Counted from the first letter of the stretch, positions 27,306 to 37,260 are shown. The stretch is 64,000 nucleotides of DNA from CAZYMI01 sp964648505 (GCA_964648505.1 CAZYMI010000008.1:19849-83848), one strand, 5' to 3'. The notes: generated from the letters alone by a model not told the origin. Numbers and translations are program-made.

Positions 27306-28231
27306 GCGCGCCTTTACCCATTGCGCCTGACCTTGCTGACCAGCTTATTCGTTGGGAAAAGTGGCTCAGGGTAGAGAAAAATCTTTCGCGCCATACATTG
27401 CGCGCTTACCAAAGTGATGTGCAGAATTTTCTCGTTTTTTTATCCTCCCATCAAGGTCAGGCGCTTTCGCTTGATACGCTTTCTTCTGCCGCACTTTCTG
27501 ATTTTCGCTCCTGGATCTCAAAACGTGCCCTATCGGGTGCAATCGCTGCCTCGCGTGCACGAAACTTGTCAGGTGTGCAGAATTTTCTGCGGTATCTAGA
27601 CCGTCAGGGCATCGTTCATAATCCGTATATACAATCTATTCGCAGGCCCAAGCTGCCGCGTAAATTACCGCGCCCATTGCCAGAAGATCAAGCTTTGTCT
27701 CTGGCCCGCTATGAGGGTGAAAAAGATTGGGTTTCTTTGCGCGATCGCGCTTTATTTGCACTACTTTATGGTTGCGGGTTACGTATTGAAGAAGCTTTGA
27801 CGCTTTGCTTGAAAGATGTGCCCTCGCATGATGTTCTGCGCGTCACCGGCAAAGGACGCAAGCAGCGAGAAGTCCCTATTTTACCAGAAATAAAAGCAGC
27901 CCTTGATGCTTATTTAAAAGCTTGCCCTTTTCACACCCATGATGATTCTTTTGTTTTTTTAGGGATACAGGGGAAAAAACTCAACCAAGGCATGGCGCAA
28001 AAAGCAATGCGCGCTTTACGGGCAACCCTTGGCCTTCAAGGCAACGCTACGCCGCACGCCTTGCGTCATAGCTTTGCAACGCATCTTCTATCAAATGGGG
28101 CCAATTTGCGAGAAATTCAAGATTTATTGGGTCATGCATCCTTATCAACAACCCAACGTTACACAGATGTAACCACAGATGAACTAATGGCGGCGTATAA
28201 CAAAGCGCACCCAAGACAAATAAAACCCTAA
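27302..28231 (+). CDS. xerC: Tyrosine recombinase XerC
   Basis: This is a full-length tyrosine recombinase with a SAM-like N-terminal domain (WEKWLRVEKNLSRHTLRAY) and the catalytic set: Arg in CGLRIEEAL, Lys in TGKGRKQRE, HALRHSFATHLL, the second His in LLGHASLSTT, and the Tyr nucleophile in QRYTDV. XerC acts with XerD at dif to resolve chromosome dimers. Synteny with DUF484 and priA points to the chromosomal XerC rather than a phage integrase. The ATG at 27302 overlaps the previous stop. Confidence 0.93.
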   Translation: MSAPLPIAPDLADQLIRWEKWLRVEKNLSRHTLRAYQSDVQNFLVFLSSHQGQALSLDTLSSAALSDFRSWISKRALSGAIAASRARNLSGVQNFLRYLDRQGIVHNPYIQSIRRPKLPRKLPRPLPEDQALSLARYEGEKDWVSLRDRALFALLYGCGLRIEEALTLCLKDVPSHDVLRVTGKGRKQREVPILPEIKAALDAYLKACPFHTHDDSFVFLGIQGKKLNQGMAQKAMRALRATLGLQGNATPHALRHSFATHLLSNGANLREIQDLLGHASLSTTQRYTDVTTDELMAAYNKAHPRQIKP

Positions 28232-29220
28232 TGCACCCTTCGGGGTACGCGATAAAGTCTGGGCGTATTCAGCTTGGCAATCATTCTTTTATATGTGTTC
28301 TGCAATTCAAAGATAGCATCTTTTGTTTCAAGGCTCTGGCCTGAAACTTCACGATACAAAAAACCAATATAACCACCAAGGGATTGTCTTTGCCATGCTT
28401 TGGGCCGCCCGCTATTGCCCGCCTTATTTAAAGGCGCAGGCTCTGCGCGCGGAACGAAAACATCTGCGTCACAATTTTGTAAATTCATGCGATCATAAAA
28501 AGCGACAGCTGTATCGCGACCTTCTAGACAAATGGCAGAAGCAAATATCTGGCCCTGAGGATCAAGTATATTTACAATCGCATTTTTGCGCCCAAAACGA
28601 TCGACTTGTTTGATAGAACGTGATATTAAATGCGCGGCTTCCCCTCTCTCAAGGCCTTGCACAAGCGGATAGGCGGCATGCTCAATTAAAGATAATTTAT
28701 CTGATGGATTGGGCACAGCTTTCAAAAGACGCTGCATCGTCATATGACCTTGATATCTATCGCCTGTTGAAAAAATGGCCTGAAGTATTTTAGCCGCAAC
28801 ATCTGGATTTTTTGCAATATTTTCGTTTGAATAATAAAACGCGCTTGCTCTCAGAAAATCACGCACTTCATTTTTACGCGCAGAATTTTTTGCCATTATA
28901 CTGAGGATTTCAATGGCTGATTCATCATAACCTGCCTCAAAAGCACGCATAGCCAGATCATAAGAATCTTTGGTCAAATAAAAATTTTGTGGAGCCTGCC
29001 TAAAAGCTTCGGTTAGAATGATTTTGCTTTTGGGCAAACCCCATCCCTCAACAGTCAGGGTAGAACGATCACGTTCTTCATAAACATAGCTTGGCCAATC
29101 GTAAATAAACGGGCGGCTGATGGCTAAATGCGCCGCGCTAAAAAGTCGGCTCAATGTTTGTCCAAAGCTCGAAAGACTTTGGGGCATTTGCACAGCCTGT
29201 GTATGGGAGGTAATTGACAT
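28228..29220 (-). CDS. Protein of unknown function, 330 aa
   Basis: I do not recognise this family. The protein is soluble and largely helical, with Ala/Ser-rich helices in the middle (about residues 80-180) that could form TPR-like repeats. The C-terminal third is basic. No signal peptide is evident. It converges on xerC with a four-base overlap of the stops and follows a short intergenic gap after the pilin-like gene. Confidence 0.65.
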   Translation of the reverse strand: MSITSHTQAVQMPQSLSSFGQTLSRLFSAAHLAISRPFIYDWPSYVYEERDRSTLTVEGWGLPKSKIILTEAFRQAPQNFYLTKDSYDLAMRAFEAGYDESAIEILSIMAKNSARKNEVRDFLRASAFYYSNENIAKNPDVAAKILQAIFSTGDRYQGHMTMQRLLKAVPNPSDKLSLIEHAAYPLVQGLERGEAAHLISRSIKQVDRFGRKNAIVNILDPQGQIFASAICLEGRDTAVAFYDRMNLQNCDADVFVPRAEPAPLNKAGNSGRPKAWQRQSLGGYIGFLYREVSGQSLETKDAIFELQNTYKRMIAKLNTPRLYRVPRRVH

Positions 29221-29286
29221 GCGCTTCTCCGGTGGCCATTAGTGTAGCAAAAATAAACGCAATATGTCAAATTAAATAATTTGAAA

Positions 29287-29928
29287 CTAGTTTTTTTGTA
29301 ACACAGCATAAAATGTGTGTGCCCCGTAATCATCTTTAACGCACAACATATCGACACCAACGCACGAAGAACATGTCAAAGGTGTGATACTTAAAGGATC
29401 AATAAATAGGCCAAAAGTACTATTCCCAGCTTCAATTGTCGGGATCACATCTGATCCTGTTAATTTTAAATTCAGTTTTTTGCAAATTTCAGGATGAATT
29501 TCTAGAAAGATCATCATCAACTCAGGCTCAAATGTGCCAATATCATTGATGGTGTTATTGATAAAATATATCCCTGCAGTGGGGCTCGCATTTTTTGCAA
29601 GCAGTTCATCCCATATTTTAAGAACGGGCAAAGCGCCCCCTCCAGGATGAAAAACTTTTTTGTCAAACGGGGCGGTTTCAAAGCTAGCTTCACCGGGTTT
29701 GGTAAAATCAAGCTGTGCACTTGTATTACCATCAAAAACCATTTGCTGAACAACCGCTTGTGCATTGCGCACATAATCAAGAACGCCTGATGCGGCAAGC
29801 GTTGCCTTATCATCAGACCCAAAAGTGCCTCCAACACGGCCACTTGATGTCACAGCAAAGCTTAAAGCTGCCAGCAGAGCGACAGCAATCAAGATGATCC
29901 ATAAAACCGATCCGCGTGCGTTGTTCAT
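29287..29928 (-). CDS. Membrane-anchored prepilin-like hypothetical protein
   Basis: From the chosen ATG at 29928 the protein begins MNNARGSVLWIILIAVALLAALS. This short basic leader followed by a hydrophobic helix resembles prepilin or pseudopilin N-termini, although a classical Gly/Glu cleavage site is absent. The remainder is an exported or periplasmic domain of about 180 residues with paired cysteines near the end (TCSSC, MLCV). No family is recognised. It starts seven bases after the lpd stop and may be cotranscribed with it. Confidence 0.6.
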   Translation of the reverse strand: MNNARGSVLWIILIAVALLAALSFAVTSSGRVGGTFGSDDKATLAASGVLDYVRNAQAVVQQMVFDGNTSAQLDFTKPGEASFETAPFDKKVFHPGGGALPVLKIWDELLAKNASPTAGIYFINNTINDIGTFEPELMMIFLEIHPEICKKLNLKLTGSDVIPTIEAGNSTFGLFIDPLSITPLTCSSCVGVDMLCVKDDYGAHTFYAVLQKN

Positions 29929-29935
29929 AAATCCA

Positions 29936-31330
29936 TTATATATGAATTGGCCGACCAGCAACAGCTAAGGCCGCTTCTTTAACTGTTTCATTTAAAGTTG
30001 GGTGCGCATGGCAGGTGCGTGCCAAATCTTCTGCCGATCCGCCATATTCCATGACCAGACACGCTTCATGAATAAGTGTACCCGCTTCCGGGCCTAAAAT
30101 ATGTGCACCAAGAAGCTTATCAGTTGTGGCTTCTGCTAAAATTTTAACAAAACCTTCTGTTGCCCCCATAGCGCGGGCACGGCCATTGGCCATGAAGGGG
30201 AATTTACCAACTTTATAAGCCACGCCTTCAGCTTTTAATTGTTCTTCAGTTTTACCAACGCTTGCAATTTCCGGCCAGGTATAAACAACGCCAGGCACTA
30301 AATTATAATCCAGATGCCCGCTTTGGCCTGAAAGCATTTCAGCTAACACAACGCCTTCTTCTTCGGCCTTGTGGGCCAGCATAGGCCCTGCAATCACATC
30401 GCCAATAGCATAAATACCAGGGATATTGGATTGAAAATGATGATCCACTATAACGCGGCCGCGTTCATCTGTTTGAACACCTGCTTTATCAAGCCCCAGC
30501 GAACCCGTATAGGCCTTGCGCCCAACAGCCACAAGAACAATATCGGCTTTTAATGTTTCTGCTTTTCCACCAGCAGCAGGCTCAACAGAAAGTGTGACAC
30601 CTTTATTGTCTGCCACGCAGCTTGTAACTTTTGAAGATAATTTAAAGGTCATGCCTTGCTTGGTCAAAATTTTCTGCATGTCTTTAGCCGCATCTGTATC
30701 CATACCCGGTAAAATCCGGTCAAGATATTCAACAATCGTGACTTCTGCGCCCAGACGCTTCCATACGCACCCCATTTCAAGACCGATCACGCCGCCACCA
30801 ATAACAACAAGGGTTTTAGGCACTGATGAAAGTTCGAGCGCACCCGTTGATGACACAATCTTTTTTTCATCAATGGTAATGCCGGGCAAGCTGGATACAT
30901 CTGATCCGGTTGCAATGACAATATGCTTTGCCGTGTATATTTTATCTGCAATCTGAAGCTGGCCGGGCTGGATAAATGATGCTTCGCCTTTCAGCCATTC
31001 TACTTTATTTTTGCGGAATAAAAATTCAATGCCTTTTGTGTTGGCATCAACCACGCTGGTTTTATGCGCCATCATTGCTTTCAGATCGAGCGACATTTTA
31101 TCAATCTTAACGCCCATGGCTGCAAAAGAATGCTGCGCTTCATAATATTTTTCAGACGCCTGAAGCAATGCCTTTGATGGTATGCAGCCAATATTCAAAC
31201 ACGTACCGCCAAGTGTGTCGCGCTTTTCAACACACGCCACTTTCATGCCCAGCTGAGCCGCCCGTATCGCACACACATAGCCGCCCGGGCCTGCCCCAAT
31301 TACGATGAGATCAAAATTTGTATCTGACAT
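29936..31330 (-). CDS. lpd: Dihydrolipoamide dehydrogenase (E3)
   Basis: This FAD flavoprotein reoxidises lipoyl groups of 2-oxoacid dehydrogenase complexes. FAD site GAGPGG at 12-17, redox disulfide GGTCLNIGC (Cys44, Cys49), NAD site GGGVIGLEMG, AIGDVIAGPML, and the catalytic His in HAHPTLNE near the C-terminus are all present. The length of 464 aa is normal. It is separated from sucA and sucB in this genome, so it may serve several complexes. Confidence 0.95.
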   Translation of the reverse strand: MSDTNFDLIVIGAGPGGYVCAIRAAQLGMKVACVEKRDTLGGTCLNIGCIPSKALLQASEKYYEAQHSFAAMGVKIDKMSLDLKAMMAHKTSVVDANTKGIEFLFRKNKVEWLKGEASFIQPGQLQIADKIYTAKHIVIATGSDVSSLPGITIDEKKIVSSTGALELSSVPKTLVVIGGGVIGLEMGCVWKRLGAEVTIVEYLDRILPGMDTDAAKDMQKILTKQGMTFKLSSKVTSCVADNKGVTLSVEPAAGGKAETLKADIVLVAVGRKAYTGSLGLDKAGVQTDERGRVIVDHHFQSNIPGIYAIGDVIAGPMLAHKAEEEGVVLAEMLSGQSGHLDYNLVPGVVYTWPEIASVGKTEEQLKAEGVAYKVGKFPFMANGRARAMGATEGFVKILAEATTDKLLGAHILGPEAGTLIHEACLVMEYGGSAEDLARTCHAHPTLNETVKEAALAVAGRPIHI

Positions 31331-31482
31331 TGAAAACCTTACGGGTTACTTTACGGGTTGAAAAGAAAAACAGGCTTTGTGTAGGCTAAAAACCTGCCCT
31401 TTAAACCTGCATGGAATCCCTCAAAAAGCAAGGGTCTGGCTTAAATCTTGACTGTATTATGAATAATATTGTATAAACGGGC

Positions 31483-32151
31483 ATGATCACGAGCACAAAT
31501 ATTCAAGACCTCAAAAATCCCTTTGTTGATTTTGTGAGTATTCCAGACTTTCTGTCCCCTGACAGCAAGGATTTTTTACGTGAAGCCACCAAAGGCCGGC
31601 TGCCCGAGCTTTACAGATATATCGAATTCGAAGAGGGCGCTTTAAAAAGTCTGTTCAATATTTTAGTGAAAAAAGAACATGATAAAATTAGTTATGACTG
31701 CGTTGACTTGCCGCGCAATGATGTTCTCGATCTCGAAGCACATGACGTTGCGCGTTATAACAAATTTGTACGCGAAGCCTTTACAAGCTGTATTCAAATT
31801 AGAGAAGCCCTTCAAACATCTCATGTCGAATGTGATTTGTTAATTACACAGCCCACCAGCTATGACTGGCATATAGATGGCGAAAAAAATGCCGATGATT
31901 ATGTTGGCACAGAAGCTATAATTGGGCGCCCTGCTATTTTTATCCCGCAAACATCTCCTTTTGCAAGCGCTATGAATGGCCAGAAGGTAAAGCGTAACCA
32001 TGCAGATTTTTTCCGCTCTGCCGCTGAAGGCGCATTATCCATGTGGCGCGGAGGACATCAGGAAAATCCTTTGATCCATTCAAGCCCGCCTGAATGGGTT
32101 GACCCAAATTATCGTCTGCTGTTAAGCGTACGCGCCTACCATCTGCGCTAA
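31483..32151 (+). CDS. 2-oxoglutarate/Fe(II) oxygenase-like protein
   Basis: The 222-aa protein has an H-x-D pair in YDWHIDGE and a distal His followed by Arg in IHSSPPEW to LLLSVRA. This is the pattern of the double-stranded beta-helix 2-oxoglutarate-dependent oxygenases. The segment GALSMWRGG before the second His is also consistent. The rest does not match a family I can name, so assignment rests on the putative facial triad. It converges on icd with a 13-base gap. Confidence 0.5.
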   Translation: MITSTNIQDLKNPFVDFVSIPDFLSPDSKDFLREATKGRLPELYRYIEFEEGALKSLFNILVKKEHDKISYDCVDLPRNDVLDLEAHDVARYNKFVREAFTSCIQIREALQTSHVECDLLITQPTSYDWHIDGEKNADDYVGTEAIIGRPAIFIPQTSPFASAMNGQKVKRNHADFFRSAAEGALSMWRGGHQENPLIHSSPPEWVDPNYRLLLSVRAYHLR

Positions 32152-32164
32152 TATGCGCGCATCA

Positions 32165-33598
32165 TTAACCAGCCGCTGCTGTAAAGCCATCTGCACCATC
32201 AAAGCTAAAAAGCGCATCAAACTTCACAGGCACAAGCCCTTTCTCAACAAGGTGATTTTGCAGAGCAATAAAACGCTTGGCATCAAGATCACCTTTCAGG
32301 CGCAAACACCACAAATCATTCGTCGTTGACCCCACTTGTGCATGAGGCCATATTTTCGCACCCCGATTACTAATCAGCTGCAAGCTCATTCCGTGAGGTA
32401 AACCTTCAGTGACTGCTTTGGCAATCGCATCCGTTGTCTGGCCGTGCACTTCAATATTAATGTCTGCGCCGATCCATTTTTTTTGAGCATGCACGGCTGC
32501 GCGTACAGGTGGACATTGTAAACGGCCTTGCCCATCCGGATAATTGACGCTTGCGAGCAAAACTGGTTTTTCACCCATGCGTTCAATAACGGCCTTACAA
32601 AATTCATTCGTGCCGACGCGTTTTTTGGATAGGCCTTCTTTATAAATATCGCCTGTATGAACACCGTCTTCAATTGTTTTAAGCCACGCATTATGAACTT
32701 GTGTCGCGGCATGTCCTTGGCCTATATGGGTTAGCATCATCACAGAGGCTAGTAAAAGCCCTGATGGATTGGCAATACCTTTACCTGTAATATCAGGGGC
32801 TGTGCCATGCATAGCTTCAAACATAGCGCCCTGTTCACCAATATTAGATGAAATACCAAGACCAACTGACCCCGCAACTTCTGCCGCAATATCTGAAATA
32901 ATATCACCATACAAATTTTCAGTCACAATCACGTCATAATCACTCGGGCGTGATGCCACGCGCGCGGCACCGATATCAATGATCATACGATCTTTAATAA
33001 TATCAGGATATTCGGCGCCAATTTCTTCAAACACTTTATAAAACAAACCGTCAGCCATTTTCATGATGTTATCTTTGACCATGCAGGTCACTTTTTTGCG
33101 TCCGTTCTTACGTGCATATTCGAATGCATAACGACTGATCCGTTCACAGCCAGGGCGTGAGATTAATTTTAAAGCCTGCACGCAATCTTGAGTTAAGCGA
33201 TGCTCAATACCTGCATATAAATCCTCCTCATTCTCACGCACGATGACGATATCCATCTTATCCTGAAGACCATCAATATAAGGGGCGAAAGACTGGCAGG
33301 GGCGCACATTGGCGTATAAACTCATACCCTTGCGAATTGTTACATTCACCGATTTATACCCACCACCCATTGGTGTGAAAATGGGCCCTTTTAATAACAC
33401 TTGCGTCCGGTTAAGACTTTCCCACGATTTGGCTTCAATGCCTGTTGACCCGCCACGTTCATAAACTTTCTGGCCTACTTCAATTTCCTCGCACGCAAGT
33501 TGTGCGCCGCCTGCTTCCAGAATTTGTAAGGTTGCATCCATAATTTCAGGGCCTATACCGTCCCCTTTGGCAATCGTGATCGGTGTTTTTTGTGTCAT
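32165..33598 (-). CDS. icd: Isocitrate dehydrogenase (NADP type, long form)
   Basis: The protein begins MTQKTPITIAKGDGIGPEIM and has the substrate-binding RENEEDLYAGIEH region, the YDVIVTENLYGDIISD metal site and the EAMHGTAPDITGKG motif. Its length of 477 aa includes an additional C-terminal domain of about 140 residues. That long form is known from Rickettsia and Thermus relatives rather than from enteric bacteria. It catalyses the oxidative decarboxylation of isocitrate to 2-oxoglutarate. Confidence 0.93.
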   Translation of the reverse strand: MTQKTPITIAKGDGIGPEIMDATLQILEAGGAQLACEEIEVGQKVYERGGSTGIEAKSWESLNRTQVLLKGPIFTPMGGGYKSVNVTIRKGMSLYANVRPCQSFAPYIDGLQDKMDIVIVRENEEDLYAGIEHRLTQDCVQALKLISRPGCERISRYAFEYARKNGRKKVTCMVKDNIMKMADGLFYKVFEEIGAEYPDIIKDRMIIDIGAARVASRPSDYDVIVTENLYGDIISDIAAEVAGSVGLGISSNIGEQGAMFEAMHGTAPDITGKGIANPSGLLLASVMMLTHIGQGHAATQVHNAWLKTIEDGVHTGDIYKEGLSKKRVGTNEFCKAVIERMGEKPVLLASVNYPDGQGRLQCPPVRAAVHAQKKWIGADINIEVHGQTTDAIAKAVTEGLPHGMSLQLISNRGAKIWPHAQVGSTTNDLWCLRLKGDLDAKRFIALQNHLVEKGLVPVKFDALFSFDGADGFTAAAG

Positions 33599-33628
33599 TT
33601 GATCTTCTCCGGATTAGTAAGATACGCA

Positions 33629-34894
33629 TTAAGCCTTAATAAAGTGTAAGTCGGCTTTTGGGGCCTTTTTTGCAGCATATGATAAAATAAACGCCCCATA
33701 ACACGCCGATAGGATCGATCCTATTAAAACACCAAGACGAACTTCTGCTTGAAGGGTGATATCTGTAAACGCCAATGTGCCGATAAATAGTGACATCGTA
33801 AAACCAATACCACACAAAATTGCTGCACCATACATTTGCAACCATGTGCAACCAGGCGGCTTAGATGATATGCCTAATTTTACGGCACCCGTAACAAACG
33901 CTAATATTCCAATTTGTTTACCAAAAAATAAGCCGCAAGCAATACCAAGCACAACCGGATCAAGCAAATTATGCAGGCTCATACCTGCAAAAGGCACACC
34001 CGCATTAGCAAAACCAAATAAGGGCAAAATAGCAAAAGCAACCCACGGGTGAATAGCATGTTCCAAAAACTCACCGGGCTTATAATGAGGATCTTTCTTG
34101 CATGAAGATGGAATACAAAACGCAACAAGAACGCCTGCAATGGTTGCATGCACACCTGATTTTAAAACAGCTGCCCATACAATAAGGCCAATTAGAATAT
34201 AAGGCGATAATTTTGTGACCCCCCGTTTATTCAAGATAACGAGAATACCAAGGCCAAGCGCAGCAATCATCAGCGCAATCGCTTTAATATTGCTGGCATA
34301 AAATACCGCGATAATGACAATCGCCCCTAAATCATCAATAACAGCCACAGCGGTTACAAAAACTTTTAAAGCAAAGGGTATGCGTGATCCTAAAAGAGAC
34401 ATCACGCCCAAAGTAAACGCAATATCTGTTGCAGATGGAATGGCCCATCCCGCATGGGTTTCCGGCGTTTGCATGTTAAAGAAAAAATAAATCACAGCCG
34501 GCACAATCATACCGCCTAAAGCTGCAATAAAAGGCAAAATAGCGCGGTCCCGACTTGAAAGTTCACCGCTTGTAAATTCACGTTTAATTTCCAAGCCTAC
34601 TAGAAAAAAGAAAATCGCCATTAATCCATCATTGATCCAATGCAAGACAGATTTGCTTAATCCGTACACCATGCCTGAATGCGCATCGGTAAAACCGAGC
34701 GTAAAATTTAGCCCGTGTAATATGTGGTCATAAAGGGCTGCAAAAGGGGAATTGGCCAGCATAATCGCAAAAGCAGACGCTAAAACCAGAATAATGCCAC
34801 CTGCCGCCTGTAATTTGAAAAACCCTTTAAGTACATCAATCAAAGGTAAAGATGAACGATTAAACGATTTTTCTGTATCCGGGATCAAAGCCAT
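33629..34894 (-). CDS. nhaA: Na+/H+ antiporter NhaA
   Basis: This is an integral membrane protein of 421 aa with about 12 helices. NhaA hallmarks are INDGLMAIFFFLVGLEIKRE, ATDIAFTLGVMSLLGSR and AVIDDLGAI (the paired Asp ion-binding site). It exports sodium in exchange for protons and supports pH and salt tolerance. The N-terminus before the first helix is short. It starts 30 bases upstream of the icd region and may share a transcript with no other gene. Confidence 0.95.
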   Translation of the reverse strand: MALIPDTEKSFNRSSLPLIDVLKGFFKLQAAGGIILVLASAFAIMLANSPFAALYDHILHGLNFTLGFTDAHSGMVYGLSKSVLHWINDGLMAIFFFLVGLEIKREFTSGELSSRDRAILPFIAALGGMIVPAVIYFFFNMQTPETHAGWAIPSATDIAFTLGVMSLLGSRIPFALKVFVTAVAVIDDLGAIVIIAVFYASNIKAIALMIAALGLGILVILNKRGVTKLSPYILIGLIVWAAVLKSGVHATIAGVLVAFCIPSSCKKDPHYKPGEFLEHAIHPWVAFAILPLFGFANAGVPFAGMSLHNLLDPVVLGIACGLFFGKQIGILAFVTGAVKLGISSKPPGCTWLQMYGAAILCGIGFTMSLFIGTLAFTDITLQAEVRLGVLIGSILSACYGAFILSYAAKKAPKADLHFIKA

Positions 34895-34994
34895 ATATTT
34901 TCTGAGTATTTCTAAAATTAGTTGCTGGTTGATTGCTGGAAATTACTATAAAGTATTTACATCTTTTTCCAAAGCCTGTTCTTGAAAATTATCA

Positions 34995-35900
34995 ATGCTC
35001 CATCAGCCAATCACTCGGAATAGTTTTTTATCAATCGGCTTCGCCATACTGGCGTTTTTTTTATTCTCACTTGGTGACGCAATTTCAAAAACGCTCGGGC
35101 AGTCTTATTCTATTAATGCGATTTTAATGATGAATGGATTAACTGGTATCATATGCTGTGGGGGGTATATTTTATATAAGCACGGCTTGAAAGGGTTTAT
35201 CACCCCTAACCTCAAGCAAAATCTGATGCGTATGGTGATCATCGCTATGATGTCTCACACAGCGGTCACCTCTTTTAAATATATTCCGCTCACAGAATTT
35301 TATGGCATTGTTTTTGTGGGCCCGCTTGTTGTGGTAGCCTTATCACATTTTGTGCTAGGCGAAAAAGTTGGAAAGCACCGATTAGGGGCAACGCTTGCAG
35401 GATTTTTAGGCGTGATGGTTATTATTGGTCCCCAGTATAATAATCTTGGTCTTGGTGGGTTGCTGGCACTTGCCACTGTATTAATGGGTTCATTGAATGT
35501 GATTGTCACGCGCACAATGCGACACCGCGACCCTATTATGCTGGCTTCTTTTTTTCCAGGGTTGGGAATTTTTATAACTTCCGCCCCCTTTGTTTTCATC
35601 TTTAATGACTCGTTGCCGTCTTTAACCGATCTGCCTTTGTTTGAAGCTTACGCACTTTCCATGATGACGGCGCAAATTGCCATCACCTATGCCATTACGC
35701 GTGCGCATGTTGTTGCGACAATCAGCCCTTATATTTACACTCAGTTTATCTGGGGTGCTTTGTTTGGTTATCTGTTTTTTGATGACCTGCCTGGAACATG
35801 GACCCTTGTGGGTGCACCGCTTGTCATTATTTCAGGCATCTATGTAGCTTACCGTGAATGGATTGCTTATAAAGGCCGTATCGAGCAGCTGGACTATTAA
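34995..35900 (+). CDS. DMT-superfamily (EamA) transporter
   Basis: The 301-aa protein has ten predicted membrane helices in two EamA repeats, with the typical FKYIPLTEFYGIVFVGPLVV and LGEKVGKHRLGATLAGFLGV segments at the end of the first repeat. Members export amino acids, nucleosides, or drugs; the substrate cannot be given here. The gene is divergent from nhaA and converges on the protein-glutaminase-like gene. Confidence 0.85.
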   Translation: MLHQPITRNSFLSIGFAILAFFLFSLGDAISKTLGQSYSINAILMMNGLTGIICCGGYILYKHGLKGFITPNLKQNLMRMVIIAMMSHTAVTSFKYIPLTEFYGIVFVGPLVVVALSHFVLGEKVGKHRLGATLAGFLGVMVIIGPQYNNLGLGGLLALATVLMGSLNVIVTRTMRHRDPIMLASFFPGLGIFITSAPFVFIFNDSLPSLTDLPLFEAYALSMMTAQIAITYAITRAHVVATISPYIYTQFIWGALFGYLFFDDLPGTWTLVGAPLVIISGIYVAYREWIAYKGRIEQLDY

Positions 35901-35954
35901 GCTAAAGTCAAAACTCATAAGGTAAAAGGGGCTGTCTTAGATAACTGAAATTAT

Positions 35955-36614
35955 CTACAAATTATTAGGATGAGCTCTGACATCTCCCTTATGTCGAATA
36001 TAGGGAACCGGTACCGGGACAGCCGTATTAAGATCTGACATATGGCGTTCCGCTAGAAAAGCAGGATTATGATTTTCTCCTTCAGCCAACGTTGGAATAA
36101 AAGGAAAGTACGGAGATCCGTTTTTACCATGACGAGGTGGCTCTCCCCAGGTTGTTTTCTTAACTTCAATTCCATGCCCCCTGGGTATAAAACACTTTTT
36201 CCAACGATCGATTGTTGTAGAAGCATTGAAAATACCTGCATCAATAACAGCCGTTGTGTTGTCAGGAAAATCAACGGTAACAGCGACATGAAATTTCCAC
36301 CTCATCACCTTTTTCGGATCGGATCGGGAAGGTAAGCGTTTAAGATCAGGTTTGTAAATATGGGCTTCAAAACAATGATGCTTTGGCACTTTATTTAAAA
36401 AATGTTCTCGGGTTAAAGCCCATATTTTACCAATTTTAATATCTCTCTTTGTTTCTGGATAAGCGGCCATAAGATGCAAGCCAATCAACTCTGCGCGCGC
36501 GGCACATCCTGTTCTAGGTTCTGTCCAATTTAGGTCGGGAAGATTTCGGCCAGCGTGAAAAAACGCTGTTGCAATTTCAATAAATTCTGGCTTATGTACT
36601 TTAGTGGAAGACAT
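35955..36614 (-). CDS. Protein-glutaminase-like putative deamidase
   Basis: The 219-aa protein shows a Cys-His-Asp arrangement like bacterial protein-glutamine glutaminases: Cys37 in TGCAARAEL, His109 in WKFHVAV and Asp125 in AVIDAGIF. CxxRA followed by a helix and a late HVA strand are characteristic. No N-terminal signal peptide is visible, unlike the secreted enzyme, so it might act in the cytoplasm or be delivered by a specialised secretion system. It is just outside the prophage lysis module and could be a cargo gene. Family assignment is by motif only. Confidence 0.5.
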   Translation of the reverse strand: MSSTKVHKPEFIEIATAFFHAGRNLPDLNWTEPRTGCAARAELIGLHLMAAYPETKRDIKIGKIWALTREHFLNKVPKHHCFEAHIYKPDLKRLPSRSDPKKVMRWKFHVAVTVDFPDNTTAVIDAGIFNASTTIDRWKKCFIPRGHGIEVKKTTWGEPPRHGKNGSPYFPFIPTLAEGENHNPAFLAERHMSDLNTAVPVPVPYIRHKGDVRAHPNNL

Positions 36615-36690
36615 ATAAAAAACTAATTTTTTATTTCATCGCAATAAATTCATACTTTCTTATATTATAGATTTCAACAATTTTTTCTTT

Positions 36691-37260
36691 TTACGGGTTA
36701 TATCTGGGTTGCATTTCTTTCATGGCTGAGGGGGTGGCTTTATCGCGGTCTGCACCTGCTTTGTTTTTTAACAGCACGCTTTTTTCCTCGCTGCGCTTAT
36801 ACACATAAATTCCAAGAACAGATAACCCCACCGTCCAGATCGTGCCAAGCGATGACAAAGCATCAACAACCACGCTTGCCTGACTGGTTTTAAAAATAAT
36901 AACATAGGCTACTGCAAACATTTGCGCTGCCCATGTTAAAGCCATCAAATACCCAAATGTAGGCCGCATGCGCCTGACATACAAATCCGATGATGCCACT
37001 TCAGCACGCAAAGATGTATTGATTTGTTCCAGTGCCGTCTTGTTTTCAAGGCTTTCTAATTCAGCAAGTTTTTCAAGATGCCGGTTCATTTCAGATGCCT
37101 GTTCAGGCGATATTGCACCCGTTGTCAATGCATCAAGCACAGAGCCAATAGCCGCGGATGCGCCTTGTGATATCGGATTATTGATTTTTGAAAAAACTGT
37201 GCGCAGCCCTTCTAAAATAACAGGGATGCCGACTTTGGCTATAACAGGCGCTACGCTCAT
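36691..37260 (-). CDS. Phage holin, 3TM GTA-type
   Basis: The protein resembles the 'holin of 3TMs' family (PF11351-like) first described with gene transfer agents. A hydrophilic helical N-terminus precedes YVRRMRPTFGYLMALTWAAQ, and two further hydrophobic helices are followed by a charged tail. Holins open the inner membrane so that the endolysin reaches peptidoglycan. It overlaps the hydrolase gene by four bases and is the last gene of the cassette. Confidence 0.75.
   Translation of the reverse strand: MSVAPVIAKVGIPVILEGLRTVFSKINNPISQGASAAIGSVLDALTTGAISPEQASEMNRHLEKLAELESLENKTALEQINTSLRAEVASSDLYVRRMRPTFGYLMALTWAAQMFAVAYVIIFKTSQASVVVDALSSLGTIWTVGLSVLGIYVYKRSEEKSVLLKNKAGADRDKATPSAMKEMQPRYNP

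Noticed and set aside
27302..28231. xerC as the integrase of the phage cassette
   Set aside because: Its DUF484-xerC-priA neighbourhood is the standard chromosomal one, and it lies 8 kb from the phage genes with housekeeping genes between.
30516..30956. 146-aa plus-strand frame
   Set aside because: Antisense to lpd, which is unambiguous.
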